DNA of 64,000 nucleotides, from NCBI RefSeq assembly GCF_012849095.1, contig NZ_CP051680.1, positions 6,382,001 to 6,446,000 of the forward strand, in the 5' to 3' direction. Source of the stretch: Cohnella herbarum. GTDB lineage: Bacteria > Bacillota > Bacilli > Paenibacillales > Paenibacillaceae. Of the stretch, positions 51,961 through 60,376 are shown piece after piece. The position numbers and the translations under genes were made by a program. Position 1 is the stretch's first letter, and every line of letters starts with the position of its first letter. A model generated the notes under the pieces. It saw only the letters and a list, made by a program, of their open reading frames with translations. It made no database searches and was not told the origin of the DNA.

Positions 51961-53331
51961 ATGAAAAAAAATCAACTTCTGCTCGCGTTCTACGGCGATG
52001 ATTTTACGGGATCCACCGATGCCATGGAAGCGCTGGCCCGAAGCGGATACCGAACGGTACTGTTCCTTGAAGCACCGACGCAGGATATGCTTCAACGGTT
52101 CGAAGGCATTCGGTGCGTGGGCGTTGCGGGGACAAGCAGGGCGAAATCGCCTGCCGAAATGACGAAGGAGATCAAACCGATCATGGAGCGTCTTTCTCGA
52201 CTCGACGCGCCGGTCGTTCATTATAAAACTTGTTCCACTTTCGACTCGGCGCCGGAAGTAGGCAGTATCGGGGAAGCGATTCGAACGTCCAGGGAGTTGT
52301 TCCCGGGTCAGAAGACGGTTTCTTTGCTCGTCGGTGCTCCGGCTCTCGGCAGGTATACGCTCTTCGGACAGCATTTTGCCCGGATGAACGGAGAAATATT
52401 CCGCTTGGACCGCCATCCGGTTATGTCTCGCCATCCGGTTACTCCGATGCATGAAGCCGATCTCCGCTATCATCTTAGAATGCAACTCGACGAAGAGATC
52501 GGCTTGATGAATATTCTCGAATTGGAAGGCGAGCCTGAACAAGTAGGCAAGCGTTTCCGCGAGAAACGGAAAGAGGAGCCGGCGGTTATACTGTTCGACG
52601 TACTGGATGAGGCTAGACTAGCGTTGAGCGGCAGACTTATCTGGGAAGCGGCGGAGGAAGGGGAGCGGTTCGTGGTCGGATCTTCCGGCGTGGAATATGC
52701 TCTGACGGCGTTCTGGGAGAAAGCGGGCATCGCATCCTCCGGACATTCGCAACCAAAGACGGCTTCAATCTCGCCGTCCGACCGAATTCTGGCGGTATCT
52801 GGCAGCGCATCCCCCGTGAGTCAGCGCCAGATTGAAACCGCTATGGAGCAAGGGTTCCATGGCATCCGGATTTCGCCCGTGTCTCTCGCTGACGGAGGCA
52901 GCTTACCGCAGGAAATGTTAGAGCAAGCTATCCGGCTGCTGAACTCCGGGGAAAGCGTCGTGCTCTATACGGCGCTTGGGCCTGAAGACGAAGCGATCTC
53001 CGAAACCCGGAAGCGGATTTCCGATGAAGGTATCGCCCCATCGCAAGTGGGAGAGCATATCGGCCGACAGCTTGGACGGTGGACGAAGCATATCATGCAG
53101 CAGTCCGGTCTGCGCAGGGTTGTCATTGCAGGCGGAGATACCTCCGGATTCGTGACGAGCGAGATGGGGATTTACGGAATGGAAATGCTACTGCCTATCT
53201 CGCCCGGGGCGCCGCTGTGCAGAGTGTATGCGCAGGACGAACGAATGGACGGGATCGAGCTTGCCCTGAAAGGCGGTCAGTTCGGCGGCCCTGATTATTT
53301 TGCCAAAGTAAGGGACGCCGCCTTAGAATGA
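51961..53331 (+). CDS. DUF1537 four-carbon acid sugar kinase family protein (OtnK/DtnK/OiaK type)
   Basis: This 456-residue kinase has the N-terminal substrate domain (FYGDDFTGSTDAMEAL, residues 10-25) and the C-terminal nucleotide-binding domain (ILAVSGSASPVSQRQI, VIAGGDTSGFVTSE). The family phosphorylates 3-oxo-tetronates, threonate/erythronate or 3-oxo-isoapionate at the terminal hydroxyl. It starts 27 bp after the RuBisCO-like gene. The pairing points to 3-oxo-isoapionate or a similar branched acid as substrate, but the exact specificity is not visible. Confidence 0.9.
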   Translation: MKKNQLLLAFYGDDFTGSTDAMEALARSGYRTVLFLEAPTQDMLQRFEGIRCVGVAGTSRAKSPAEMTKEIKPIMERLSRLDAPVVHYKTCSTFDSAPEVGSIGEAIRTSRELFPGQKTVSLLVGAPALGRYTLFGQHFARMNGEIFRLDRHPVMSRHPVTPMHEADLRYHLRMQLDEEIGLMNILELEGEPEQVGKRFREKRKEEPAVILFDVLDEARLALSGRLIWEAAEEGERFVVGSSGVEYALTAFWEKAGIASSGHSQPKTASISPSDRILAVSGSASPVSQRQIETAMEQGFHGIRISPVSLADGGSLPQEMLEQAIRLLNSGESVVLYTALGPEDEAISETRKRISDEGIAPSQVGEHIGRQLGRWTKHIMQQSGLRRVVIAGGDTSGFVTSEMGIYGMEMLLPISPGAPLCRVYAQDERMDGIELALKGGQFGGPDYFAKVRDAALE

Positions 53332-53368
53332 AGGGTAAGACGAGATAGACGAGAGGGGACCGCAATCG

Positions 53369-54019
53369 ATGGAGGATTCCAGAAACCCAGGAGCAGCACT
53401 TTTATTAAAAGACATCGCTTACGACCAAATCAAGGAACGGATTCTTGACGAAAGATTCGAGCCCGGACGGTTCTTATCGGAACGGGAGCTAATCGAGCTG
53501 CTGGAGATGAGCAAAACTCCTATCAAATCGGCGCTTACCCGTCTTGAGGCGGAAGGATTCGTAACCGTTTCCTCCAAGCAAGGCATTATAATCAACGATC
53601 TGGCTATCAACCGGATTATCGACATTTACGATCTAAGAACCGCGCTGGAATCATTCAACATTCAATCGATTCTAGGGAAGCTGAACGAGGAGCAAAGCGA
53701 GCTGCTATTAGCGAATCTTCGGGCGACGGAAGAGATTGTCAAACGCCTCGACGTCAAGGCTTTCGGCAAAGCGGATCATGAATTTCATTTGTTGATCTGC
53801 CGCTTTACGGGCAATCAGGAAATCTATCGCGTACTGCTTAATTACCAGGATCATTTGCTTCGCATTACGTTGCGCCATCTGCGGAAAGATCCGAATCGAA
53901 TGGTAGGCTTCTTGCAGGATCATGTCGGCATATACGAATCGCTGAAGCAAGGCGACGAATCGTGCGTCGCTAAGATGCGAGACCATCTTCAACATTCCAA
54001 GAGCAAGCTGTTTATATAG
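53369..54019 (+). CDS. GntR family regulator, FadR/FCD subfamily
   Basis: This 216-residue protein has a winged helix (about 10-75; YDQIKERILDERFEPG, LIELLEMSKTPIKSALTRLE) and an all-helical FCD effector domain. That domain's metal ligands are visible in DHEFHLLI, LQDHVGIYESL and MRDHLQHSK. Such regulators usually sense an organic acid bound to the metal. It is embedded in the acid-sugar cluster and is the natural candidate to bind the repeats and palindromes upstream at 50543-50586. Confidence 0.9.
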   Translation: MEDSRNPGAALLLKDIAYDQIKERILDERFEPGRFLSERELIELLEMSKTPIKSALTRLEAEGFVTVSSKQGIIINDLAINRIIDIYDLRTALESFNIQSILGKLNEEQSELLLANLRATEEIVKRLDVKAFGKADHEFHLLICRFTGNQEIYRVLLNYQDHLLRITLRHLRKDPNRMVGFLQDHVGIYESLKQGDESCVAKMRDHLQHSKSKLFI

Positions 54020-54063
54020 CGTGAATATACACAACAGGATCAGACAGAACGGAGAGATCAACA

Positions 54064-55092
54064 ATGAAAGCGGTATATGTGCAAGATGCTTACGAAGTTA
54101 TCGTCAAAGAAGTGGACATGCCTGAGTTAGGCGACAATGAAGTGTTGATCAAAGTGAAAGCGGCCGGTATTTGCGGGTCTGATATTCACACTTATAAGGG
54201 GCTTCATCCGTTCCGGAAACCACCGGTTATTATCGGACACGAGCTTTCCGGCGAAGTCGTCAAGGTTGGACCCGCCGTCGCGAAGTTCCAACCGGGCGAT
54301 CGGGTTACGGTTGAACCGCAAACCGGATGCGGCTCTTGCGAGTATTGCTTGACCGGAAACGTAAATTACTGCGAGAAACGGGGCGCTCCGGGAATTGGAT
54401 CTTGGTACGGGGCGATGGCGGAGTATTTCGCCGCTCCCGAACAGACGGTATTCAAGCTGCCGGACGGAATGGATTACGAGCAAGGCGCGTTAGTCGAGCC
54501 GTTTGCCGTCGGTGTCCATGCTGTTCGCAAAGCAGGCATCGGAGTTGGCGACAAGGTTGCGATATTAGGCGCAGGTCCGATCGGGCTGCTTGCCATGGCT
54601 GCAGCTAAGGCGGCTGGCGCCACGACGCTGTTGGTCACGGACGTGATGGATTACGCGTTAGAGAGCGCGATGAGCATGGGAGCAACCCATTCGCTCAACA
54701 TCATGAACAATAAAGAATGGATGCAGGATGCGAAAGCGCTTATCGGGGGCAACTTCGACAAGGTTCTTATCGCGGCGGGAGTCCCGGGAATCGTGGATCA
54801 ATCGTTGGCGCTGCTTCGCAAAGGCGGACGTGTCGTTACGATCGCGATGTTCCAGGGAGACCAAACTTTCAACATTCATAATCTTCAAAACCAAGAGAAA
54901 GAAATCGTGGGCTGCATGACGTATACGCGCGAAGATACGATTACCGCGATCGATATGATCGCCGCGGGCGCCGTGAACGAGAAAGCGATTATTACCCACA
55001 GGCTTACGCCCGAGCAAGCCGCGGAAGGATTCCGCTTAGTAGATAAGAAAGAAGACCAGTCGCTTAAAGTGCTAGTCATGTTCGATAACTAA
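54064..55092 (+). CDS. Zinc-dependent alcohol dehydrogenase (sorbitol/threonine dehydrogenase type)
   Basis: This 342-residue medium-chain dehydrogenase has catalytic-zinc residues in AAGICGSDIHTY and GHELSGEV, four structural-zinc cysteines in GCGSCEYCLTGNVNYC, and the NAD-binding motif GAGPIGLLA. It probably oxidises a hydroxyl of the imported sugar acid or polyol to a keto group, giving the substrate of the DUF1537 kinase. It lies 44 bp after the GntR gene on the same strand. Confidence 0.9.
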   Translation: MKAVYVQDAYEVIVKEVDMPELGDNEVLIKVKAAGICGSDIHTYKGLHPFRKPPVIIGHELSGEVVKVGPAVAKFQPGDRVTVEPQTGCGSCEYCLTGNVNYCEKRGAPGIGSWYGAMAEYFAAPEQTVFKLPDGMDYEQGALVEPFAVGVHAVRKAGIGVGDKVAILGAGPIGLLAMAAAKAAGATTLLVTDVMDYALESAMSMGATHSLNIMNNKEWMQDAKALIGGNFDKVLIAAGVPGIVDQSLALLRKGGRVVTIAMFQGDQTFNIHNLQNQEKEIVGCMTYTREDTITAIDMIAAGAVNEKAIITHRLTPEQAAEGFRLVDKKEDQSLKVLVMFDN

Positions 55093-55186
55093 GTCAAGAC
55101 AGGGAATCTGGCTTCACGCCGAAGCGTAGTGAGGCCGGACAATCCTTATCGCAATTTATTAATACACACCTAGGGGGCAGACACGA

Positions 55187-56224
55187 ATGTTTAAGAAGTC
55201 CATTGCCGTAACCATGATGATCGTTCTATTGTTTGTAAGCGCTGTAGCTTGCGGAAAAAACGAAGGGAATAGCGCGAACCCATCGGCGAGTTCCGGTTCC
55301 ACCAATGCAGGTAGCTCCGATAAAGTCGTAAAGCTGAGATTAGGACATATTACGGGCGAAACCGATGCATGGCACAAAGGCGCATTAAAGTTTGCCGAGT
55401 TAGTTAAAGAAAAATCGAACGGTAGCGTTGAAGTTGAAATCTATCCGAGCTCCACGCTCGGTAACGACCGCGATCTAATCGAAGGCATGCAGCTTGGATC
55501 CGTCGATTTCGCCCTCGTAGCGGGCGTGTTGTCTAACTTCTACGAGCCTTACTCCATCCTGGAGCTTCCGTACTTGTTCCGCGACAACGACCACTTGCAG
55601 AAAGTGCTCTACGGCGAAGTCGGAGAGAAGTTGAAGCAGGACTTGCTCGCCAACGCGCAAATTCGGGGACTGGAGTTCTGGGTTCGCGGACCTCGCGAGC
55701 TGACGGCTAGCCGCAAAATCGAGAAGGTCGAAGATTTGAAAGGCTTGAAAGTCCGCGTTCCGGAAATCCCGGCATCGATCGCCGCTTGGAAAGCGATGGG
55801 CGCATCGCCGACTCCGATGGCATTCGGCGAAGTATACTCTTCGCTGCAAACGGGCGTAATCGATGGACAAGAAAACCCGATCGCCTTCATGGCAAGCAAC
55901 AAAATTCAAGAAGTACAGAAGTATCTTATGATGACTAACCACGTCTATGGATACGTACAATTGACGATGAGCGATATCACGTACCAGAAGCTGTCGAAGG
56001 ATCAACAGAAAGCGGTTGAGGAAGCTGCCAAAGAAGCGACGACGTTCGAGAACGAATTGGTTGCCAAACAAGACGTCGAGCTGTTGGAAGGTTTGAAAAA
56101 GGGCGGAATGGAAGTTATCGAGTTGGATACGGCTCCGTTCATGGAGAAAGCGAAAACGGTTCATGCCGAGTTCGCGGGCAAGTACGGACAAGAGCTCTAT
56201 GACAGCATCGTAAATACGAAGTAA
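55187..56224 (+). CDS. dctP: TRAP transporter substrate-binding lipoprotein DctP
   Basis: This 345-residue lipoprotein has the lipobox AVAC at the end of its signal peptide, then a Ser/Gly linker and a DctP fold. LKGLKVRVPEIP contains the conserved arginine that grips a carboxylate, followed by GEVYSSLQTGVIDGQENP. It captures an acidic substrate outside the membrane for the DctQ/DctM pair. Lipid anchoring is as expected for a Gram-positive TRAP system. A hairpin directly after the gene separates it from dctQ. Confidence 0.92.
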   Translation: MFKKSIAVTMMIVLLFVSAVACGKNEGNSANPSASSGSTNAGSSDKVVKLRLGHITGETDAWHKGALKFAELVKEKSNGSVEVEIYPSSTLGNDRDLIEGMQLGSVDFALVAGVLSNFYEPYSILELPYLFRDNDHLQKVLYGEVGEKLKQDLLANAQIRGLEFWVRGPRELTASRKIEKVEDLKGLKVRVPEIPASIAAWKAMGASPTPMAFGEVYSSLQTGVIDGQENPIAFMASNKIQEVQKYLMMTNHVYGYVQLTMSDITYQKLSKDQQKAVEEAAKEATTFENELVAKQDVELLEGLKKGGMEVIELDTAPFMEKAKTVHAEFAGKYGQELYDSIVNTK

Positions 56225-56239
56225 GGCAAACCTATATCA

Positions 56240-56294
56240 GAGGAGCCGGTGTCGATGTGCGCAATAAGCTCGCCGTGCGGACACCGGCTTCCTT
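56240..56294 (+). terminator. Hairpin between dctP and dctQ, attenuating terminator
   Basis: GAGCCGGTGTC pairs with GACACCGGCTTC around a 26-base loop, followed by CCTTTG. The stem is strong but the T run is short, so partial termination or mRNA stabilisation is likely. Confidence 0.55.
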
Positions 56295-56346
56295 TGTTCT
56301 GCCCATAAACCTGTATGTTTAGTGCACTGAACAGGAGGACGACCTC

Positions 56347-56871
56347 ATGAAAGCAGTATTGAAAGCGATCGATGGCTTAAATAAATTAGTGGGATACGTC
56401 GTTGGCTTAATGTTAGGCGTGATGTCCATTATTATCGTCGTTCAAGTATTTTGCCGATTCGTAATCGATTATCCATTGACTTGGTCGGAGGAAGCGGCGC
56501 GTTATCTTATGGTATATACGGTGTTCTTGGGTGCTTCCCTGGCGCTGCGCAACCATAGAATGATCGCGATCGAGATCATCTCCGAGAGCGTGAAACCCAA
56601 GGTTCGTAAAGTTCTAAGAATCATAGTCGCTTTAATATCTATCGTGTTTTTTCTTATTTTGCTCGTCAAAGGCGTGGACATGCTCGAAATCGTAAGCCGT
56701 CAAACCTCGGCTAGTTTGGGCTTCAGTATGGATATTCCGTATATGGCGATTCCGATCGGCGCCGCGTTAATGCTCATAAACTCGATTGCGAACATTATTG
56801 ACTATCTTACGCATGAAGATATCGATACTTCCGAAGTATCGGAAGCTTTGAAGGCAGGGGGGCAAGTGTAA
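56347..56871 (+). CDS. dctQ: TRAP transporter small membrane subunit DctQ
   Basis: This 174-residue protein has four membrane helices and the DctQ signature VFCRFVIDYPLTWSEEAARY followed by FLGASLALRNHRMIAIE. It bridges DctP and DctM in the uptake of a carboxylate. It overlaps dctM by one base (TAATG). Confidence 0.92.
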   Translation: MKAVLKAIDGLNKLVGYVVGLMLGVMSIIIVVQVFCRFVIDYPLTWSEEAARYLMVYTVFLGASLALRNHRMIAIEIISESVKPKVRKVLRIIVALISIVFFLILLVKGVDMLEIVSRQTSASLGFSMDIPYMAIPIGAALMLINSIANIIDYLTHEDIDTSEVSEALKAGGQV

Positions 56872-58145
56872 TGGGAATCATACTATTTGTATTCCTTATC
56901 CTCTTCTTCGCGCTCGGCGTTCCAATAGCGATTTCCATGGGTCTTGCGGCTGCCGTCGCGATCTTGTGGGATGGAGGGACTCCGCTTATCGTTCTCGTGC
57001 AACGTTCGTTCACCTCGATTGATTCTTTCCCTCTTATGTCGATTCCATTCTTCGTACTTGCGGGAGTGTTGATGGAATACGGGGGGATATCCAAAAGGCT
57101 TGTCGCGTTCGCTAATGCACTGACGGGTCACTTCTCTGGCGGACTCGCTATCGTTACGGTCGTAACGTCGATGTTCTTCGCGGCGATCTCGGGATCCAGC
57201 GCGGCCACGACCGCAGCATTAGGGAGTATTCTGATTCCGGCGATGATTGCCAGAGGATATCACAGGAACTTTACGGGAGCCGTTCAATCCGTATCCGGCG
57301 AGCTGGGAGTTATTATTCCGCCTAGTATTCCGCTGATTCTATACGGGATATCAACGGAAACCTCGATCGGTGCTCTGTTTATGGCAGGATTTCTGCCGGG
57401 TTTGCTCATCGGTGCATCCTTAATCGCTACCGTATTTATTATCGCCAAGAAACGCAAATACGCGAAGGAAACGAGAAAGTCTGGCAAAGAGCTGTGGAAA
57501 GCTTTCAAGGATTCGTTCTTCGCTTTGCTAATGCCGGTTATCATTCTTGGGGGAATTTACGGAGGTTACTTTACGCCAACGGAAGCGGCCGGGGTTGCGG
57601 TTGCATATGCCTTCATCGTCGGCGTGCTGATCTATCGTGAAATTAAGCTTCCAAAGCTCATGAATATCCTTACCCAGTCCGTCGTCACGACATCGGCTAT
57701 TATGTTCATTCTAGCGAGTGCGGGATTGTTCGGATGGATTCTAACGCGGGAAGGCATTCCGCAAGACGTCGCGCAGTTCTTCATCGGAATTTCCGATAAT
57801 CCGTACGTGTTCCTGCTGCTTGTTAACGTGTTTTTGCTCGTAGTCGGAATGTTCATGGAAACGAATGCTTCCATTATTATTTTGGCGCCGTTGCTTATGC
57901 CGGTTGCTGTTACGTTAGGCATCGATCCGGTTCACTTCGGGATCATTATGATCGTCAACTTGGCGCTCGGAATGTGTACGCCGCCGCTTGGCATCAATTT
58001 GTTCATCTCGGCTCAGTTGGCGAAGATCAATCTTCTGCAGATTACCAGGGGGATGTTGCCGTTCTATGCCGTACTCCTGATAACCCTGCTGTTGATCACC
58101 TATGTTCCGCAAATCACGATGCTGATTCCCAACTGGCTGGATTGA
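56871..58145 (+). CDS. dctM: TRAP transporter large membrane subunit DctM
   Basis: This 424-residue protein has about 12 helices, with DctM motifs AAISGSSAATTAALG, ELGVIIPPSIPLILYG and MCTPPLGINLFIS. It forms the sodium-driven translocation path. It is translationally coupled to dctQ. The cargo is probably the acid sugar broken down by the surrounding enzymes. Confidence 0.93.
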   Translation: MGIILFVFLILFFALGVPIAISMGLAAAVAILWDGGTPLIVLVQRSFTSIDSFPLMSIPFFVLAGVLMEYGGISKRLVAFANALTGHFSGGLAIVTVVTSMFFAAISGSSAATTAALGSILIPAMIARGYHRNFTGAVQSVSGELGVIIPPSIPLILYGISTETSIGALFMAGFLPGLLIGASLIATVFIIAKKRKYAKETRKSGKELWKAFKDSFFALLMPVIILGGIYGGYFTPTEAAGVAVAYAFIVGVLIYREIKLPKLMNILTQSVVTTSAIMFILASAGLFGWILTREGIPQDVAQFFIGISDNPYVFLLLVNVFLLVVGMFMETNASIIILAPLLMPVAVTLGIDPVHFGIIMIVNLALGMCTPPLGINLFISAQLAKINLLQITRGMLPFYAVLLITLLLITYVPQITMLIPNWLD

Positions 58146-58183
58146 TTAACCGTCAGGTAGATATTGCTAAATATTGTTTCGGG

Positions 58184-58208
58184 GAATGGCCGCTATGCGG
58201 CTATTCCT
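58184..58208 (+). promoter_or_regulatory. Stable hairpin between dctM and the aldolase gene
   Basis: GGAATGGCCG and CGGCTATTCC form a 10-bp stem (one G-U) with loop CTATG. No T run follows, so it may be an mRNA processing or stability element rather than a terminator. Confidence 0.45.
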
Positions 58209-58256
58209 ATTTCCAGGGAACGTAATCATAGACGCATACAGGAGGACTAAGCTAAT

Positions 58257-58919
58257 ATGAATAAAGTTGATACCGTTAGAAAAGAACTGCAGCAGACCGG
58301 GAAGTACATGATGGAGTATGAAATCGCATGGGGCAATTCCGGGAACATTAGCGCAAGAACGTCCGAGGACCGTTATTTGATTACGGCAAGCGGAACGTTC
58401 CTTGGCGAGTTGGATGACTTGGATCTGATCGAATGCGATCTTGCGGGCAATTCTTACGGAACCGAGGGTCGAAAAGCGTCCAAAGAAACGCCGATGCACC
58501 GCGCCGTTTATGAACAACGTCCGGAGATTAACGCTGTCTTGCATGCCTCTCCGTTCTACAGTACGTTAATAGCGGCTTCCAAGATCGAGATTCCTACGAA
58601 CTGGTTTATCGAAACGATGTATTATTTGGAGAAAGTAGCTCGGGTGCCTTATTATCATCCGGGAAGCGAGGCGCTGGGCGAAGGCGTGCGCGAGAAAGCG
58701 AAGTCCGCTAATATTCTTCTATTGGAGAACCACGGGGTGCTCGTGTACGACACATCGATCCGGGAAGCCAGAATGGCGCTTCAGACGCTGGAAATGGCTT
58801 GTAAGATGTTGGTCGTTTCACAGTCCGCGGGTATTCCGATGACGGGACTGCCTCTTGAAACGGAGCGCGAGTTTATTGGAAATGCGGCCTACAAGCCGAG
58901 GAGAAACTGGAACATCTAA
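58257..58919 (+). CDS. Class II aldolase/adducin family protein with atypical metal site
   Basis: This 220-residue protein has the family phosphate-binding loops (WGNSGNISAR, ITASGT), E77 and H159 (ENHG). The usual H-x-H of L-fuculose-phosphate aldolase and OtnC is H96-A-S98 (VLHASPF), so one zinc ligand is missing. The family cleaves or decarboxylates 3-keto sugar phosphates, or dehydrates methylthioribulose phosphate. Here it may process the product of the kinase or of the RuBisCO-like enzyme, or it may have changed chemistry. It is followed immediately by the anion permease gene. Confidence 0.85.
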   Translation: MNKVDTVRKELQQTGKYMMEYEIAWGNSGNISARTSEDRYLITASGTFLGELDDLDLIECDLAGNSYGTEGRKASKETPMHRAVYEQRPEINAVLHASPFYSTLIAASKIEIPTNWFIETMYYLEKVARVPYYHPGSEALGEGVREKAKSANILLLENHGVLVYDTSIREARMALQTLEMACKMLVVSQSAGIPMTGLPLETEREFIGNAAYKPRRNWNI

Positions 58920-58928
58920 GGAGGTCCT

Positions 58929-60212
58929 ATGGAACATCAGGCGATTCTAGCGCTTGCCGTATTTCTGATCACCTACGGGATGATCATCGCGGAGAAAATC
59001 CACAGAACGATCGTGGCCATGCTAGGCGGCCTTCTCGTCGTCGCTTTAGGCATCGTGGACGTAGAATCGGCAATCGTACATCATATCGATTTTAATACGC
59101 TAGGATTGCTTATCGGGATGATGATTATCGTAAGCGTTACGGCCAAGACGGGTTTGTTCAGTTATATTGCGATAGTGGCGGCGAAGAAAGCGAAGGGAGA
59201 GCCGGTCAGAATTATGATCGCCTTAGCCTTGGTTACGGCGGTAGCCTCGGCCTTCCTGGACAACGTCACGACGGTGCTGCTGATCGTTCCGGTAACGTTC
59301 AGCCTGACGCGCCAATTAAAAGTACATCCCTTTCCCTTTTTATTTACGCAAATATTAGCGTCCAATATCGGGGGGACGGCAACGTTGATTGGCGATCCGC
59401 CGAACATTATGATCGGGAGCGCGGTGAAGGAGCTCACCTTCATGGCGTTCATCGATAACTTAGCTCCGATCGTCATTGTCATTATGGCGGTTCATCTTCC
59501 GTTGTTCGTTCTGCTCTTTCGCAAAAAATTGCGTACGTCCGACGAGTACAAGCGCGGAATCATGGAGATGGACGAAAGCAAGCTTATTACCGATCGCCCT
59601 CTGCTGATCCGGAGCCTAGTGATATTAGGACTCACGATTGCGGGTTTCTTCCTTCATCAGGCTTTGCACGTCGAATCGTCCGTTGTGGCGCTTATCGGCG
59701 CGTTCCTGCTGCTCCTGCTCGCTGGGGAACATACGATGGAAGAGGCCTTCACGAAGGTGGAATGGGCGACGATCTTCTTCTTCATCGGTTTGTTCACGTT
59801 AGTGGGCGCGCTTGTCGACACGGGTATTATCAGCGATCTGGCCGTGAAAGCGATCGATTTGACCGGCGGCAATCTGACCGCGACCGCGATGCTCATTCTG
59901 TGGATGAGCGCTATCGCGTCGGCGTTCATGGACAATATTCCGTTCGTCGCCACGATGATACCTCTGATCCAAGAAATGGGCAACATGGGCGTGAGCAATC
60001 TTGAGCCGTTGTGGTGGAGCCTGGCTCTTGGAGCATGCTTAGGCGGCAACGGTACGTTGATCGGAGCCAGTGCGAATCTGATTACGGCTGGACTCGCGGC
60101 GAAAGAAGGCTATCCGATAACGTTCGTTAAGTTCCTGAAATACGCCTTTCCGTTAATGTTGCTTTCCATCGTGATTTCAAGCGTTTATGTTTATTTGAGA
60201 TATTTGATGTAG
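58929..60212 (+). CDS. ArsB/NhaD-type anion permease (ion transporter superfamily)
   Basis: This 427-residue protein has about 11-12 helices and two inverted repeats. Each carries a signature: SAFLDNVTTVLL with GGTATLIGDPPN, and SAFMDNIPFVATM with GGNGTLIGASAN. It belongs to the ArsB/NhaD/CitM group, which moves arsenite, sodium or carboxylates. AAGGAGG overlaps the previous stop codon, so it is co-transcribed with the aldolase. In this setting it may export an organic-acid product (for example glycolate) or act as a second importer. Confidence 0.85.
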   Translation: MEHQAILALAVFLITYGMIIAEKIHRTIVAMLGGLLVVALGIVDVESAIVHHIDFNTLGLLIGMMIIVSVTAKTGLFSYIAIVAAKKAKGEPVRIMIALALVTAVASAFLDNVTTVLLIVPVTFSLTRQLKVHPFPFLFTQILASNIGGTATLIGDPPNIMIGSAVKELTFMAFIDNLAPIVIVIMAVHLPLFVLLFRKKLRTSDEYKRGIMEMDESKLITDRPLLIRSLVILGLTIAGFFLHQALHVESSVVALIGAFLLLLLAGEHTMEEAFTKVEWATIFFFIGLFTLVGALVDTGIISDLAVKAIDLTGGNLTATAMLILWMSAIASAFMDNIPFVATMIPLIQEMGNMGVSNLEPLWWSLALGACLGGNGTLIGASANLITAGLAAKEGYPITFVKFLKYAFPLMLLSIVISSVYVYLRYLM

Positions 60213-60228
60213 CCGATCACTTTGCGCG

Positions 60229-60267
60229 AAGCCGACCTCCTGGGTACCTCCTTGGGTCGGCTTTTTC
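60229..60267 (+). terminator. Intrinsic terminator closing the acid-sugar cluster
   Basis: AAGCCGACC and GGTCGGCTT form a 9-bp stem around a 17-base loop, followed by TTT. Confidence 0.7.
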
Positions 60268-60376
60268 TTCCTGTCATGGGAATGCCGAACTTGAAGAGAC
60301 TGGGGGAAAACGGTAATGTATTAACATGGTTATTCCCCAATCGGATTAAGCTAGACGAGAAGGAGATGCAATCGCA

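Noticed and set aside
55110..55136. GGCTTCAC/GTGAGGCC stem between the dehydrogenase and dctP genes as a terminator
   Set aside because: No T run follows and the genes look co-transcribed. I could not decide between chance and a processing element.
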